Assembly: GCA_015178975.1 (NCBI GenBank)
Contig: WHVD01000019.1
Location: 1 to 64,000 of the forward strand
Direction of reading: 5' to 3'
Source of the DNA: Hysterangium stoloniferum
Lineage: Eukaryota > Basidiomycota > Agaricomycetes > Hysterangiales > Hysterangiaceae
Length of the DNA stretch: 64,000 bases
Shown here: positions 33,242-43,485 of the stretch, in pieces
Layout of the letters: each line of letters begins with the position of its first letter
Numbering within the stretch: the stretch's first letter is position 1
Position numbers and translations under genes: made by a program
The notes under the pieces: model-generated
Seen by the model: only the letters and a program-made list of their open reading frames with translations
What the model was told of the DNA's origin: nothing
Databases searched by the model: none

Positions 33242-34377
33242 ATGTCGATTCATCGGCCATTGTTCACCACTACCCTGGAAGATTCAGACACCAAAATCAC
33301 CATACTTCAAAAAATGCGGAAGGTCGAAGAACTTCAACAAAAATGACAGAGAATGGAAGAGACGAAGCAACGAGAAGAGGAGGAGGAAAAGGCATTGATG
33401 TGGGAGTTGAAGGAAGCTGAAGAAGTGGAAAAACGGGAGTTGGAGCAGGCAAAGGCAGAAAAGGAGGTGTGGATACGGAAGACGGTGGAGGTTCAGAGGA
33501 AGAAGGAATAGGCAGAAAGAAAGCAGTGGGAGTCTGAGGCAGCAGAAAAGAGTAAGGAGATAAGGGAGGGAAAGGTAAGTTTAAACCATAAGTTTCCATA
33601 TTTTCATCTGATAACTATTGGATACAGTGAAAAGCTGTGGAGGTGGAGGTAGAGGGAGAGGCTGGGCCTTTGAGTCCCAAAGTAAGTGACATTTGTAAAA
33701 GGTTGGAAGTTGATTAATGTCCGAAACAGAAACAAAAGGTCAAAGCTCCAGAACGGATGGAGGTCGTCCATGACAGTCCGTGTTATCGATGTTCAATTTG
33801 GAATATGACGTGTTGGAAACAGAAGGTAAAATGGGGCAGAACTTGCTATCCCTGCATGGTCCTCAAACTTCTGTGCACTCTCACCGTGAAGAGGGTTCTG
33901 AAAGGTGAGAAAGCTCAGAAAACTGACGATGCGGAAAATTCAGGAATGGCCAGGATTGTGGAAACTGAAGTGCTGAATACAGATAGTATGGGCATTGAGC
34001 TCCTCAAGGACACCATTGACGTGTTAGTTTTTATCAGGATGGAACTGATGAAAATGCGGGATGCACTGGAGCACCATAATGATATCCAGGAAAAAGGTTT
34101 CCATTCATTGACCCAGAATTTCCAGAGGCAAAATGAATTTCTGGAGAAGGTAATGGTTAGCATCAGCATTATCACAGTTTCTGAGAGGTTTTCCAATAAG
34201 GCAAGGGAACAGCCAAATGATCTGTTGGCAGAATGTGTCAAGAAAATGTGGGAATCAGGAAAGGGGCCAGAAAGTGAGGATGATGAAGTGCAGGATATGG
34301 TAGAAAGTGCAGAGATTGTGGATGATATTGGAGTTGAAGTGGAAGGAGGATTTGGGGTGTCAGAGACTTTGAAGTAG
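33242..34377 (+). pseudogene. broken copy of the antisense accessory gene
   Basis: Parallel to the 343-aa gene at 21930-23063 with the same exon layout and splice sites. Exon 1 has in-frame stops at 33344 (TGA) and 33509 (TAG). Exon 2 starts with TGA at 33628, where the intact copy has CGA. Exon 3 (to 34377) is still open and keeps all six cysteines (PCYRCSIWNMTCW, TCYPCMVLKLLC) and the downstream helical part. The CGA-to-TGA type of change suggests cytosine mutation in repeats. The TATAAAA upstream is preserved. Confidence 0.8.
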
Positions 34378-34510
34378 TTGCAAATATATTTTTGACTTGT
34401 ATGGTTTCAAAATGAGCATGATATTGGAAGTATCAGAAGTATCAGAAACTGAACAGAAAGAAAACGGAAAAAGGTCAGAGTGATGATAAAGGTCCAGGTT
34501 TGCTCAGATA

Positions 34511-36095
34511 CAGTGACTCAAAAAACCCTTTGCATGGTTCACCCTTCAGACTTATATCCCTGATAAGTCAAAGAATAAAACTGCAAAAATATCAAAAGTA
34601 TTTGTGAATATGCTCTATCATATCTAGAATATGGAAGTATGATGCCATTACATAAAATCCAAATATGGAAATATTACAAATATTTATATACAAGAGACTC
34701 ATGTGAAGGGTTTTTTTGCTGACCACTCTGACCCACAAAACTACTTATATTTAGTACTTAATATAGCCACCCTTTGCCTTCAACACAGCTACAACCCTCC
34801 TAGGCATACTCTCAATCAAATTCTGACACACCTCTGCATCAATCTTGTTCCACTCCTCCACCCTCTCCCACAACACCAGTATCCCTTAGCCTCCTCTTTT
34901 CATAGTTCCACAAGTGTTCAATGGGGTTGAGGTCTGGAGACTGTGCTGGCCATGGGAGAACATTGAAATCATTATTTTGAAACCAAGTCTGGGCCTTCTT
35001 GCAGGTATGTTCAAGGTCATGATCTTGCTGAAAGATGACATCACCCACATATTTTCTATAATAGCTGAAGCTGGCTTGAGGGTCCTTCTCTATAATCTTA
35101 AGATAAAGGTCCCCATCCATCCTCTCATCTATCTTGAAAGAATACCCAGGTCCTTCCCACAGCATGTAGCCCATAACATCACAAATCCTTCTCCAAACCT
35201 CACAAAAAATCCCTTCCAATAAGTCTCCTATATATAAATATTTGTAGTATTTCCATATTTGGAGCTTATGTAATGGCACTGTATTTACATAATATAGATA
35301 TGATAGAGCATATTCACAAATATCTTTGATATTTTTGCATTTTTATTCTCTGAGTTATCAGGGATGTAAATCTGAAGTACCAAACATTAAAAGGGTTATT
35401 GAGGCATTCCCAACCATATTAAGACTATTGTACACAGTTTGGGTGCAGATGAACTGGTTGGTGACACTCCTAAGAGCTTTGGCCACATCAACAGCAGTGT
35501 CAGCCTTCCCAGAGCTGATGAGGTGCTGTGCATAATGAATGTTGGTAGGGGAAAGCTTTGAGGGATGACCACCAATGGACTTAGAGAGATGAGAACAATG
35601 CTTAGAGTGAAGCTTAGAGACTGTGAAAATGCTATGACCAGTAAAAGCTGCAATGTGGCTAGCTGAATGGCTAACATCAAGCAATGAGAGGATATGATTC
35701 TGGCTGGCAAGAGACAAAGTGTGCATTTTGGGAATTGGAGCATTGCTGGTTGCTAAAGACCATATATTTATACTCCAGTACAACATGGTCATGTGACATC
35801 ACATGATTTTGTTAATATGACCCAATTGGAGGTAAACAATCAACAAGGTCACATGAGTGTAAGCATTATAGTCATCAAAGTTGCCAGCAAAAAAACCCTT
35901 CGCATGAGTCTCTTGTATATAAATATTTGTAATATTTCCATATTTGGAGCTTATGTGTTGGCATCATACCTCCATAATCTAGATATGATAGTACATATTC
36001 ACAAATATTCTTGATATTTTTGCATTTTTATTCTTTGAGTTATCAGGGATATAAGTCTGAAGGGTGAAACATGCGAAGGGTTTTTTGAGTCACTG
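34511..36095 (-). mobile_element. Tc1/mariner element with ~200-bp inverted repeats, TA duplication
   Basis: Terminal inverted repeats start CAGTGACTCAAAAAACCC and extend roughly 200 bp inward from each end. TA dinucleotides flank at 34509-34510 and 36096-36097. It inserted at a TA near the end of the A4 pol gene; the two sides join to match positions about 21807-21812 of element A. Length 1585 bp. Confidence 0.9.
34839..35792 (-). pseudogene. Tc1/mariner transposase, catalytic centre partly replaced by a TIR copy
   Basis: N-terminal half (35792-35400): helix-turn-helix region with QNHILSLLDVSHSASHIAA and GGHPSKLSPTNIHYAQ. C-terminal half (35222-34839): YMLWEGPGY, the second aspartate in QQDHD, and PAQSPDLNPIEHLW with the third acidic residue. 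Between them (35222-35395) lies a 170-bp copy of the element's own terminal repeat. The segment that holds the first aspartate in the family (the SDET region) is absent. The enzyme cannot be active as read. The element could move only with help from a complete relative. Confidence 0.8.
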
Positions 36096-36514
36096 TAAGC
36101 TGTGTGGAAGTTGGTAACAATTTCCATAGCGTGTCCAAGTTCCATGGCCAATATCCATGAATTTTCCTCATCGGTACCTTCATATCCTGCCCATTTGACT
36201 AAATAGAGCAATTTACAAGTACGTTGGTGATTGTCGATTTTAGAATTCAAGATCTCGGAAACTTCAAATTTGGGTTCTCCATCAATGATGACCAGAGGGG
36301 GCAGAGGTTGAGTACATTCTGGGATATTGTTAGGAACACAAGGTTCTAACATGGAAATGTGGAAAATGGGGTGGACTGCTTGCATATTATTGGGAAGTCG
36401 GAGAGTCCATGAAAGTGAACTGGCTTGTGCTATAATTTCAAAAGGGCCTAAGAATTTCTCAGCAAGTTTTTTAGAAGGTCGGGTGGTACAGAAGAATTGA
36501 GCTTTTATGAAAAC

Positions 36515-37326
36515 TGTTACGACCGGACAATCCCGCTGGACTCCGGGGACTAACCCGTACGCCCCCACGCGCTACAAGCACCAATCGTCTGTTTATAGGA
36601 TTTCCCACCCGGACTCCGTTATGTCAAGACTCGTTACGTTCGACCTCATTACGACACATATCAGTCACCGGACTTCCCCCGGACTCCATCTCTGTCTATG
36701 TCCGTCTTCGTCCCACGCATCAGTCACCGGTCCCCGCTTAGAATCCTGTTACCGCTCTAATCGAGCCCTGTTCCCGTTTTAGTCAAATGACCTGTCACGA
36801 TTTAGGACTCCGCTCCCGCTCCATTTCCCATTATGGGTTATGCTTTGTCACAATTCGGACTCCGCTCCGTTCCGTTCCATTCCTAACACCAATTTGGTGT
36901 TTACTATTCCCGTTTCATGTTTTGTTAGTTTCGTTTCGCCATTACTGGATTTGGTATGTCATTCACTCCATGGTCTATATAAACTGGCAGATGTTGTACA
37001 TACAATCCAGTCAGAAAATTAGCTTAGATTTCCCCCAGTAATCTAATAATATTTTCCGCTCTAAAACCTTACTCGATTCACATCGCTCGCACTAGTCGGA
37101 GCCCACGGGCTCCAGCGCATCTATCTCTCTCAACCAACTCGACTCACGACCTCCGACTTACAACCCACGACCCACGAACCCCGCCCGGACTCCCTGGGAT
37201 CCCCGTCCGTCCGTTTGAAATTGGACAACACGATCTAGCGAGGGCGCAGCCTATAAGCTGAAGCCAAGTCCTACCGGATATCCCGCGGGTTTCTCCGGAA
37301 ACCCGGCCTGTGTGTGTATCCTAACA
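36515..37326 (+). repeat. solo LTR of family B (B1)
   Basis: 812 bp, TGTTACGACCGG to GTATCCTAACA, with AAAAC on both sides (36510-36514, 37327-37331). TATA region TCTATATAAACTGG near 36974. Hairpin at 37243-37265. Least mutated of the B copies. Confidence 0.95.
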
Positions 37327-38845
37327 AAAACCTGATCACCAATTTTAAAATTAGGAGGCAGGATCCTGTTTTTGTCTGTGGAATGTTGATAATATTCCTG
37401 GGTGGAAGAAATAGCTTTCTGAAGTTCTTGATGTAACTCATCGAGGTTGGTAATAAATTCTTGAGCACGGATAGGAGCCAAATCTCATTTGGAATGTACT
37501 GTGAGATTTGGATTATAGCCTTTGTTGGCGAAAAAGGGAGAGATGCTGGTAGTTGCATTCAGAGAGTTATTGTAGGTGAATTCCGCTATGGGAAGAAGGG
37601 ATTTCCAGTTGTCCTGTTGATATGTAGTTGCAATAGATATGGAGATATTGTTCCAATGTTTGATTAATGTGTTCCATTTGTCCATCACCTTCTGGGTGAT
37701 ATCCTGAGGTGAAGTGTAGTTTCATGTCGAGGGCATTTCCGAGGGCCTGGAAAAAATGGGAGATGAACTTGGAGCCTCAATCGGAAGTTACATGAGATGG
37801 AACACCATGTTTGGAAAATACGTGAATAATGAAAAGTTCCACTAATTGTAAGGATGTGATTGTATTGTGAGTGGGTATGAAAATGCCTTGTTTCGAGAAT
37901 CAATCCACAACAACTAGAATGGATGTAAAGCCTTCAGAAGTCAGAATTTGTTCAATAAAATCCATGGAAATTGAGTTCCAGGGTTTTTCCGGTATCGGGA
38001 GTTGCTTGAGAAGGCCATACAGCTTATGTCTCTGGGTTTTAGAGTGTAAGCAAGTGGTGCATGACTTACAGAACTGGGTTATGAAATCTCGGAGGTTGGG
38101 CAAGTATATTCTCTACGGATTAAACCAAGAGTATTGTTAATGCCGTAATGTCTAGAGATTGGATGATCGTGTTTGTACTGAAGTACACGGAGTCGGAGAT
38201 TATTGGAATCTGGAACGTAGATATGTCCATTGAGACGGATAAAACCTTGAGAGTCTTGTGACCATCAGGGTTGGTCAGGATTATCGGGAACTTCCAGGTG
38301 TGGCTTGAGAGCCGGGTCAGAAGTGAGTGCAGAAAGGATATCTTGATGTAATTGTTCAATGTCCATAATCATAATGCTACACATAATTGGATAGTAGAGG
38401 GAAGTTGCTCGAATAGATGCAGAAAGTTGCTGTGTTGTAAAAACCGGTTTCAAGTTATGTGGATTAACAATGGCATTGTTACTTTCCCCCTCTTTAGGAT
38501 AGACGTCCCATCGTCGAGTCATGGCATCTGGTTTTCCACCAAGATGTCTGGGTCAGAAACAGATAATCATGTTGAAAGCAGAAAGGAATTCGGACCAGTG
38601 GGCTTGCCGGTGGGTTAAAAGTTTAGTGGTAGAAAAATATTCGAGATTTTTGTGATTGGTAACAATGTCAATGGGAGGTAATGATGCCAATGTTTGAAAG
38701 CTTCAAAAATTGCCAAAAGTTCCTTATCATGAACATCGTAGTTGAGTTCAGACACTTTCAGTGTCTGAGAAAGGAAGGCAACCAGATGAATTTCACCATC
38801 AGAATCTTGAATAGAAAGAATCGCGGCAATTGCATAATCAGAAGC

Positions 38846-39651
38846 TGTTAGGGTATGTACATGATGGGTTTCTGGAGAAACCCGCAGAATATCCGGTAGG
38901 ACTTGGCTTCAGCTTATAGGCTGTGCCCTCGCAAGATCGTGTTGTCCAATTTCAGACAGGTGGATGGGAATCCCAGGGAGTCCGGGTGGGGTTCGTGGGT
39001 CGAGGGGTCGGAGGTCGGAGGTCGTGGGTCATGAGGTCATGAGTTGAGATAGATAAGAGAGATAGATGCACCAGAGCCCGTGGGCTCTGACTAGCGTGAG
39101 CGGTGTGATTCAAGTAGGAGTTTAGAGTGAAAAATGTATTAGATTACTGGGGGGAATCTAAGCCATTTTCTGACTGGATTGTATGTACAACATCTGCCAG
39201 ACTATATAGACCGTGGAATTAATGACATACCAAATCCAGTAATAATGAAACGAAACTAGCAAAACATAAAACGAGAATAGTAAACACCAAATTTGGTGTT
39301 AGGAACGGGATGGAATGGAGTGGAGTCCAAATCGTGACAAATCATAAACCATAACAGGAAATGGAGTGGGAGCGGAGTCCAAATCGTGACAGGTCATTTG
39401 ACTAAAACGGGAATGGGGCTCAGTTAGAGGGGTGATGGGTTTTCTGAGTGGGGTCCGGTGACTGATGTGTGGGATGAGGTCGGACATAGACAGGGATGGA
39501 GTCTGGTGGGTATTCTGGTGACTGATACACAACATAACAAAGTCAAATGTAGACAAGTCTGATGTACAGAGTCCGGCGGGAATTCCAGTAAACTGACAAT
39601 GGGTGCGTATAAGTTAGTGCCCGGAGTCTGGCGGGAATTCCAGTTGTAACA
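38846..39651 (-). repeat. solo LTR of family B (B2)
   Basis: 806 bp, TGTTAGGGTATG to CAGTTGTAACA, with GAAGC on both sides (38841-38845, 39652-39656). Hairpin at 38905-38927. Confidence 0.95.
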
Positions 39652-40845
39652 GAAGCATCAGTTTCCACAATAATCGGAATGTCAGATTTCCAATGAGAAA
39701 GAATCGGGGTGGAAGTGAAAGCATTTTTTAAAGTCTGGAAAGCAGAGTGGCATTTGTCATCAAAGACCCATGGTTGTGATTTACGGGTAAGATGAGTAAG
39801 CAGTATTGTAATATCTGAGTAATTCTGAATGAAATGATGGTAAAAGTTTGCAAAACCTAAAAATGACTGAATGTCTTTGACTTTCCGTAGTTCGGGCTAA
39901 TCACAGACAACTTGAACCTTAGTTTCATCCATACAGAGACCCTCAGGTCCGATAATGAAACCTAAGTATTCAATAGAATCCATGCCAAAGTAGCATTTTT
40001 TACTGTTGGCAAAAAGACTGTTTTTTCAGAGTCTTTGGAAGACTTCATGGACTTGTTTGTCGTGAAGAGCGGGATCCTCGGAAAATACCAAAATGTCATC
40101 CAAATAGACTATAACACATACGTCAAGCATGTCAGAAAATATATCGTTAACAAAACGTTGAAAAGCAGAAGGGGCATTGGTAAGGCCAAATGGCATAACC
40201 AACCATTCAAAGGATCCATAGTGAGTCTGAAAAGCAGTTTTCCATTCATCGCCCTCAGCAATTCAGACCAAATGATAGGCATGTTTAAGGTCTAGTTTGG
40301 TGTAGATCTGAGCTTTCTGTGGGGCATTGAGTAAGTCGGTAACGAGTGGAAGTGGGTACTTATCTTTCTGTGTAATGGAACTTAATCCTCTGAAATCAAC
40401 ACAGAGGTCAAAGGGAACCATCCTTCTTTCTGATGAAAAGGACAGGTGCTCCATATGGAGACTTTGAGGGATGGATAAAACCTATTGACAGATGTTCATC
40501 CAGGAACTCCCGAATAGATGAAAGTTCCGATTGAGATAATGGGTAAATAGGTCCTAATGGAGGGTTTGAACCGGGCTCAATATTGATTTTTAAGTTGTAG
40601 GGCCTATGTGGTGCAAGCCGGTCAGCTTTTTGCTTACTGAAAATATCTGCGAAATCATGGTATTTTTTGGGAACTCCTTCCAGGTCGGCTTTTAGCTCGG
40701 ATAATTCTGGAGTCGCAAAATGTTCAGATGCTTCATCAACTTTTAAGCTGATCGAAAAACACTGTGATCCGTCCAGTTTACTCGCCCTAATAAATGCTGA
40801 AGTGTTGATGAGAGAGATTTTTGGAGGCTTGGAGGTTTTGGTAGA

Positions 40846-41755
40846 TGTTAGGATACACACACAGGCCAGGTTTCCGGAGAAACCCATGGGATATCCAGTA
40901 GGACTTGGCTTCAGCTTATAGGCTGCACTCTCACTAGATCGTGTTGTCCAATTTCAAACAGATGGACGGGGATCCCAGGGAGTCCAGGTGGGGTTCGTGG
41001 GTCGTAGGTCGTAAGTCGGGGATCATGGGTTGTAAGTCAGAGGTCATGGGTCGTGAGTCGAGATAGTTGAGAGAGATAGATGCGCCAGAGCCTGCGGGCT
41101 CCGACTAGTGTGAGCGATGTGAATTAAGTAAGGTTTTAGAGTGGAAAATGTTATTAGATTACTGGGGGGAATCTAAGCTAATTTTCTGACTGGATTGTAT
41201 GTACAACATCTGCCAGTTTATATAGACCGTGGAATGCATGACATACCAAATCCAGTAATGACGAAACGAAACTAACAAAACATGAAACAGGAATAGTAAA
41301 CACCAAATTGGTGTTAGGAACGGAACGGAACAGAGCAGAGTCCAAATCGTGACAAAGCATAACCCATAACGGGAAACGGAGCGGGAGTGGAGTCCTAAAT
41401 TGTGACAGGTCATTTGACTAAAACAGGAACGGGGCTCGATTAGAGCAGTGATGGGATTCTAAGTGGGGTCCAGTGACTAATGCATGAAACGAAGACGGAC
41501 ATAGACAGAGACAGAGTCTGGGGGAAGTCCGGTGACTGATATGTGTCGTAATGAGGTCGAACGTAACGAGTCTTGATGTAACGGAGTGCAGGTGGGAAAT
41601 CCTATAAACAGACGATTGGTGCTTGTAGTGCGTGGTTATGATAATAGCAGTATAGCCCCTTGCAACAAGTAAAAACCCGTGAAACAAACAACTAGTAGTC
41701 CAAGAGGGCGTACAGGTTAGTGCCCGGAGTCCAGCGGGATTGTCCGGTCGTAACA
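40846..41755 (-). repeat. B-family LTR replacing the gag-pol junction (B3)
   Basis: 910 bp, TGTTAGGATACAC to CCGGTCGTAACA. Flanks GTAGA and CTTCC do not match. The left flank corresponds to A pol position about 18677 and the right flank to A gag position about 17074, so about 1.6 kb is missing. Hairpin at 40907-40929. It carries about 100 bp not present in B1 and B2. Confidence 0.85.
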
Positions 41756-41914
41756 CTTCCTCAGTAACTTCTTTGATGGAAGCTGATGTTGTCGGCTGAT
41801 TTGGGGTTTCGGGTTGGGTAGTATAAAGTTGCAACGGGGATTGAAGTTGAGATGGTCCTTCGGCAGCTTTGCATTTGCATGCTGAGCGAGTCACAGAATT
41901 CAGATCTGATATAC
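41756..41914 (-). pseudogene. gag: gag start and leader of A4
   Basis: Minus strand gives the A leader (ATATCAGATCT primer site conserved) and the first ~45 gag codons (AAEGPSQLQSPLQLYTTQPE), ending at the B3 junction. The start region is altered (ATGCAAATGC in place of ATGGGTCCC). Confidence 0.8.
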
Positions 41915-42515
41915 TGTTAAGTACCATGTTGAGAACTTATTTTGGAAGTATCAGAAAGTCACCGGGAAGTCGGGAACTATCGGATAGGGTCAGGACGTTG
42001 GTTTCAGCTTATGTGCTGTACCTCTACGCAAATGCTCAAAGTCCTTAATTTCAGAGGTGAGACTTACAATGGAAGATATGGATATTCAGAGTTCTGAAGA
42101 GTTCTGAATATTGAGCATATAGAAAGACGGAAGAGGGAATAAGAAACTAAGTCGATATCAGATCTAAAGTAAAGTACAAATTCGCAGAAACTAATATAAG
42201 TCTTCTCGTTATTGTACTACAAACTAAGACCACAATAAGACAGAAATGGAAGTATTCTGAAATGGGAATACAACAAGACAAATCAGGAAGACAATATTCT
42301 GAAACGGGAATATAATAAACAAACGAGTGAATACTTGTCAACGGACAAATTACCAAATGCGGGACAAGGGAAGAATGCGGAAGATACAGTAACTATGATG
42401 TTCTGTAGTCAGAGGTTGGAAGTCAGAAGTCAGAGGTTGGAAGTCGGAAGTCAGAGGTCGGAAGTCGGAAGTCAGAGGTCAGAAGTCAGAAGTCAGAGGT
42501 TGGAAGTCAGAAGCC
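41915..42515 (-). repeat. 5' LTR of A4, U3 end replaced by an expanded short repeat
   Basis: TGTTAAGTACCATG onward matches the A LTR up to about 42410, including AGATCTGATAT (self-priming complement, near 42157) and the hairpin at 42000-42022. The terminal 40 bp are lost and a tandem array of (GGTCGGAAGTCAGA)-like units fills 42410-42515. Confidence 0.8.
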
Positions 42516-42719
42516 AGTTCAGCTGCAGTTTGCTATGACTATCAATATGTAAGTTATAGGGTCAATCTTTGAAAATAGTTGGATTGGCATCTGTGCAATG
42601 CTTGAAGTGGAACAAATTAGGGAAGAGTGAAACTCCTACTCCAAAACATGGATATGACTGCCAATGTAATGTTTAAGGCTGTTATTACTGAGATGTTATT
42701 ATTGACCTAAGAGTAAGTA

Positions 42720-43194
42720 TTTAGATCATATGACATGAATTGGATTTTACTCAATAAAGTCAAATAAATGATTGAAAAATATTCAACAATATCGAGTATA
42801 GATGCCTTATTCAACAAAGGATTAATTTGTCCTGTTGATAAAGCATGAGGCAAATATAAGACACAGAAACACATGAATAATTAAGTTGAAGAGATCTCAG
42901 ATACATAGAAGTCAAAATAATAATACAATATTAAAGATACAGACTATAATACAGGTTTTCTGACTGACTTCCCTCACTCCTATCATTGCCCTTTTATACT
43001 ATTTATCATTTACCTATGATGATAATATGATATCAGAATGAAATCATCAATGATGTCAAACCAAGATAAGTTGAAGATTAGTTAAAGAATCTTGAAAGAT
43101 AGTCAAGTCAGAAATCAAGTTGAAAAATGTCAAAGGAATGTGGTAGAAAGTTGAATTGAATATTATCAGAATTTGGGCTTGTATGTTCATGACA
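42720..43194 (-). repeat. degraded family G LTR
   Basis: The minus strand shares with 4832-5261 a TATAAAAGGGC box followed by GAGGGAAGTCAGTC and a TGTCA start. Very AT-rich and worn; ends approximate. Confidence 0.4.
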
Positions 43195-43485
43195 CCATGC
43201 TGCAAAGAGAGACTGGCTTATGTCTTTTTAGGTTCAATGAATTCAAAAATTATATAAAAGTATAGAATTGTAAATAATTAATTAATTTTAATTTTAAAAA
43301 TAAGTTTCTCAGTTAGATCACATAAATACTTAAAATTGTTGACGCAGAGCAAAGTATGTGGGGCTTGTCCCCATGGGTCCACCCTGCTTTCATAGAGTAC
43401 CTGTCCCTATCAATGACTAATCTCCGAATGACATTCGCCTTAGCGCTGTGGTGTCTCACTGCCACACAACAACTACCACTACTTT

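Larger units (their letters stand above)
36096..40845 (-). pseudogene. pol: pol of A4, interrupted by two B LTRs
   Basis: Minus-strand homologue of A pol in three blocks: 40845-39652 (from about residue 157, after the protease, through RT), 38845-37327 (RNase H and integrase) and 36514-36098 (integrase C-terminus, chromodomain LYLVKWAGYEGTDEENSW). Long stretches stay open, but several frames are shifted or stopped. The amino-terminal part with the protease is deleted at 40846. Confidence 0.88.
32494..42515 (-). mobile_element. degraded inverted A-family element A4
   Basis: Minus-strand copy: 5' LTR (41915 onward), gag start (41756-41914), pol pieces (40845-39652, 38845-37327, 36514-36096), antisense-gene pseudogene (33242-34377), polypurine tract (33058) and 3' LTR (33057-32494). 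Cut by a Tc1/mariner element and three solo B LTRs. Differences from A are mainly transitions, with new stops in gag, pol and the antisense gene. Confidence 0.9.

Noticed and set aside
11038..42538. Possible CRISPR array
   Set aside because: The tandem arrays (21-bp minisatellite, LTR short repeats) have no unique spacers, and the genome is eukaryotic.
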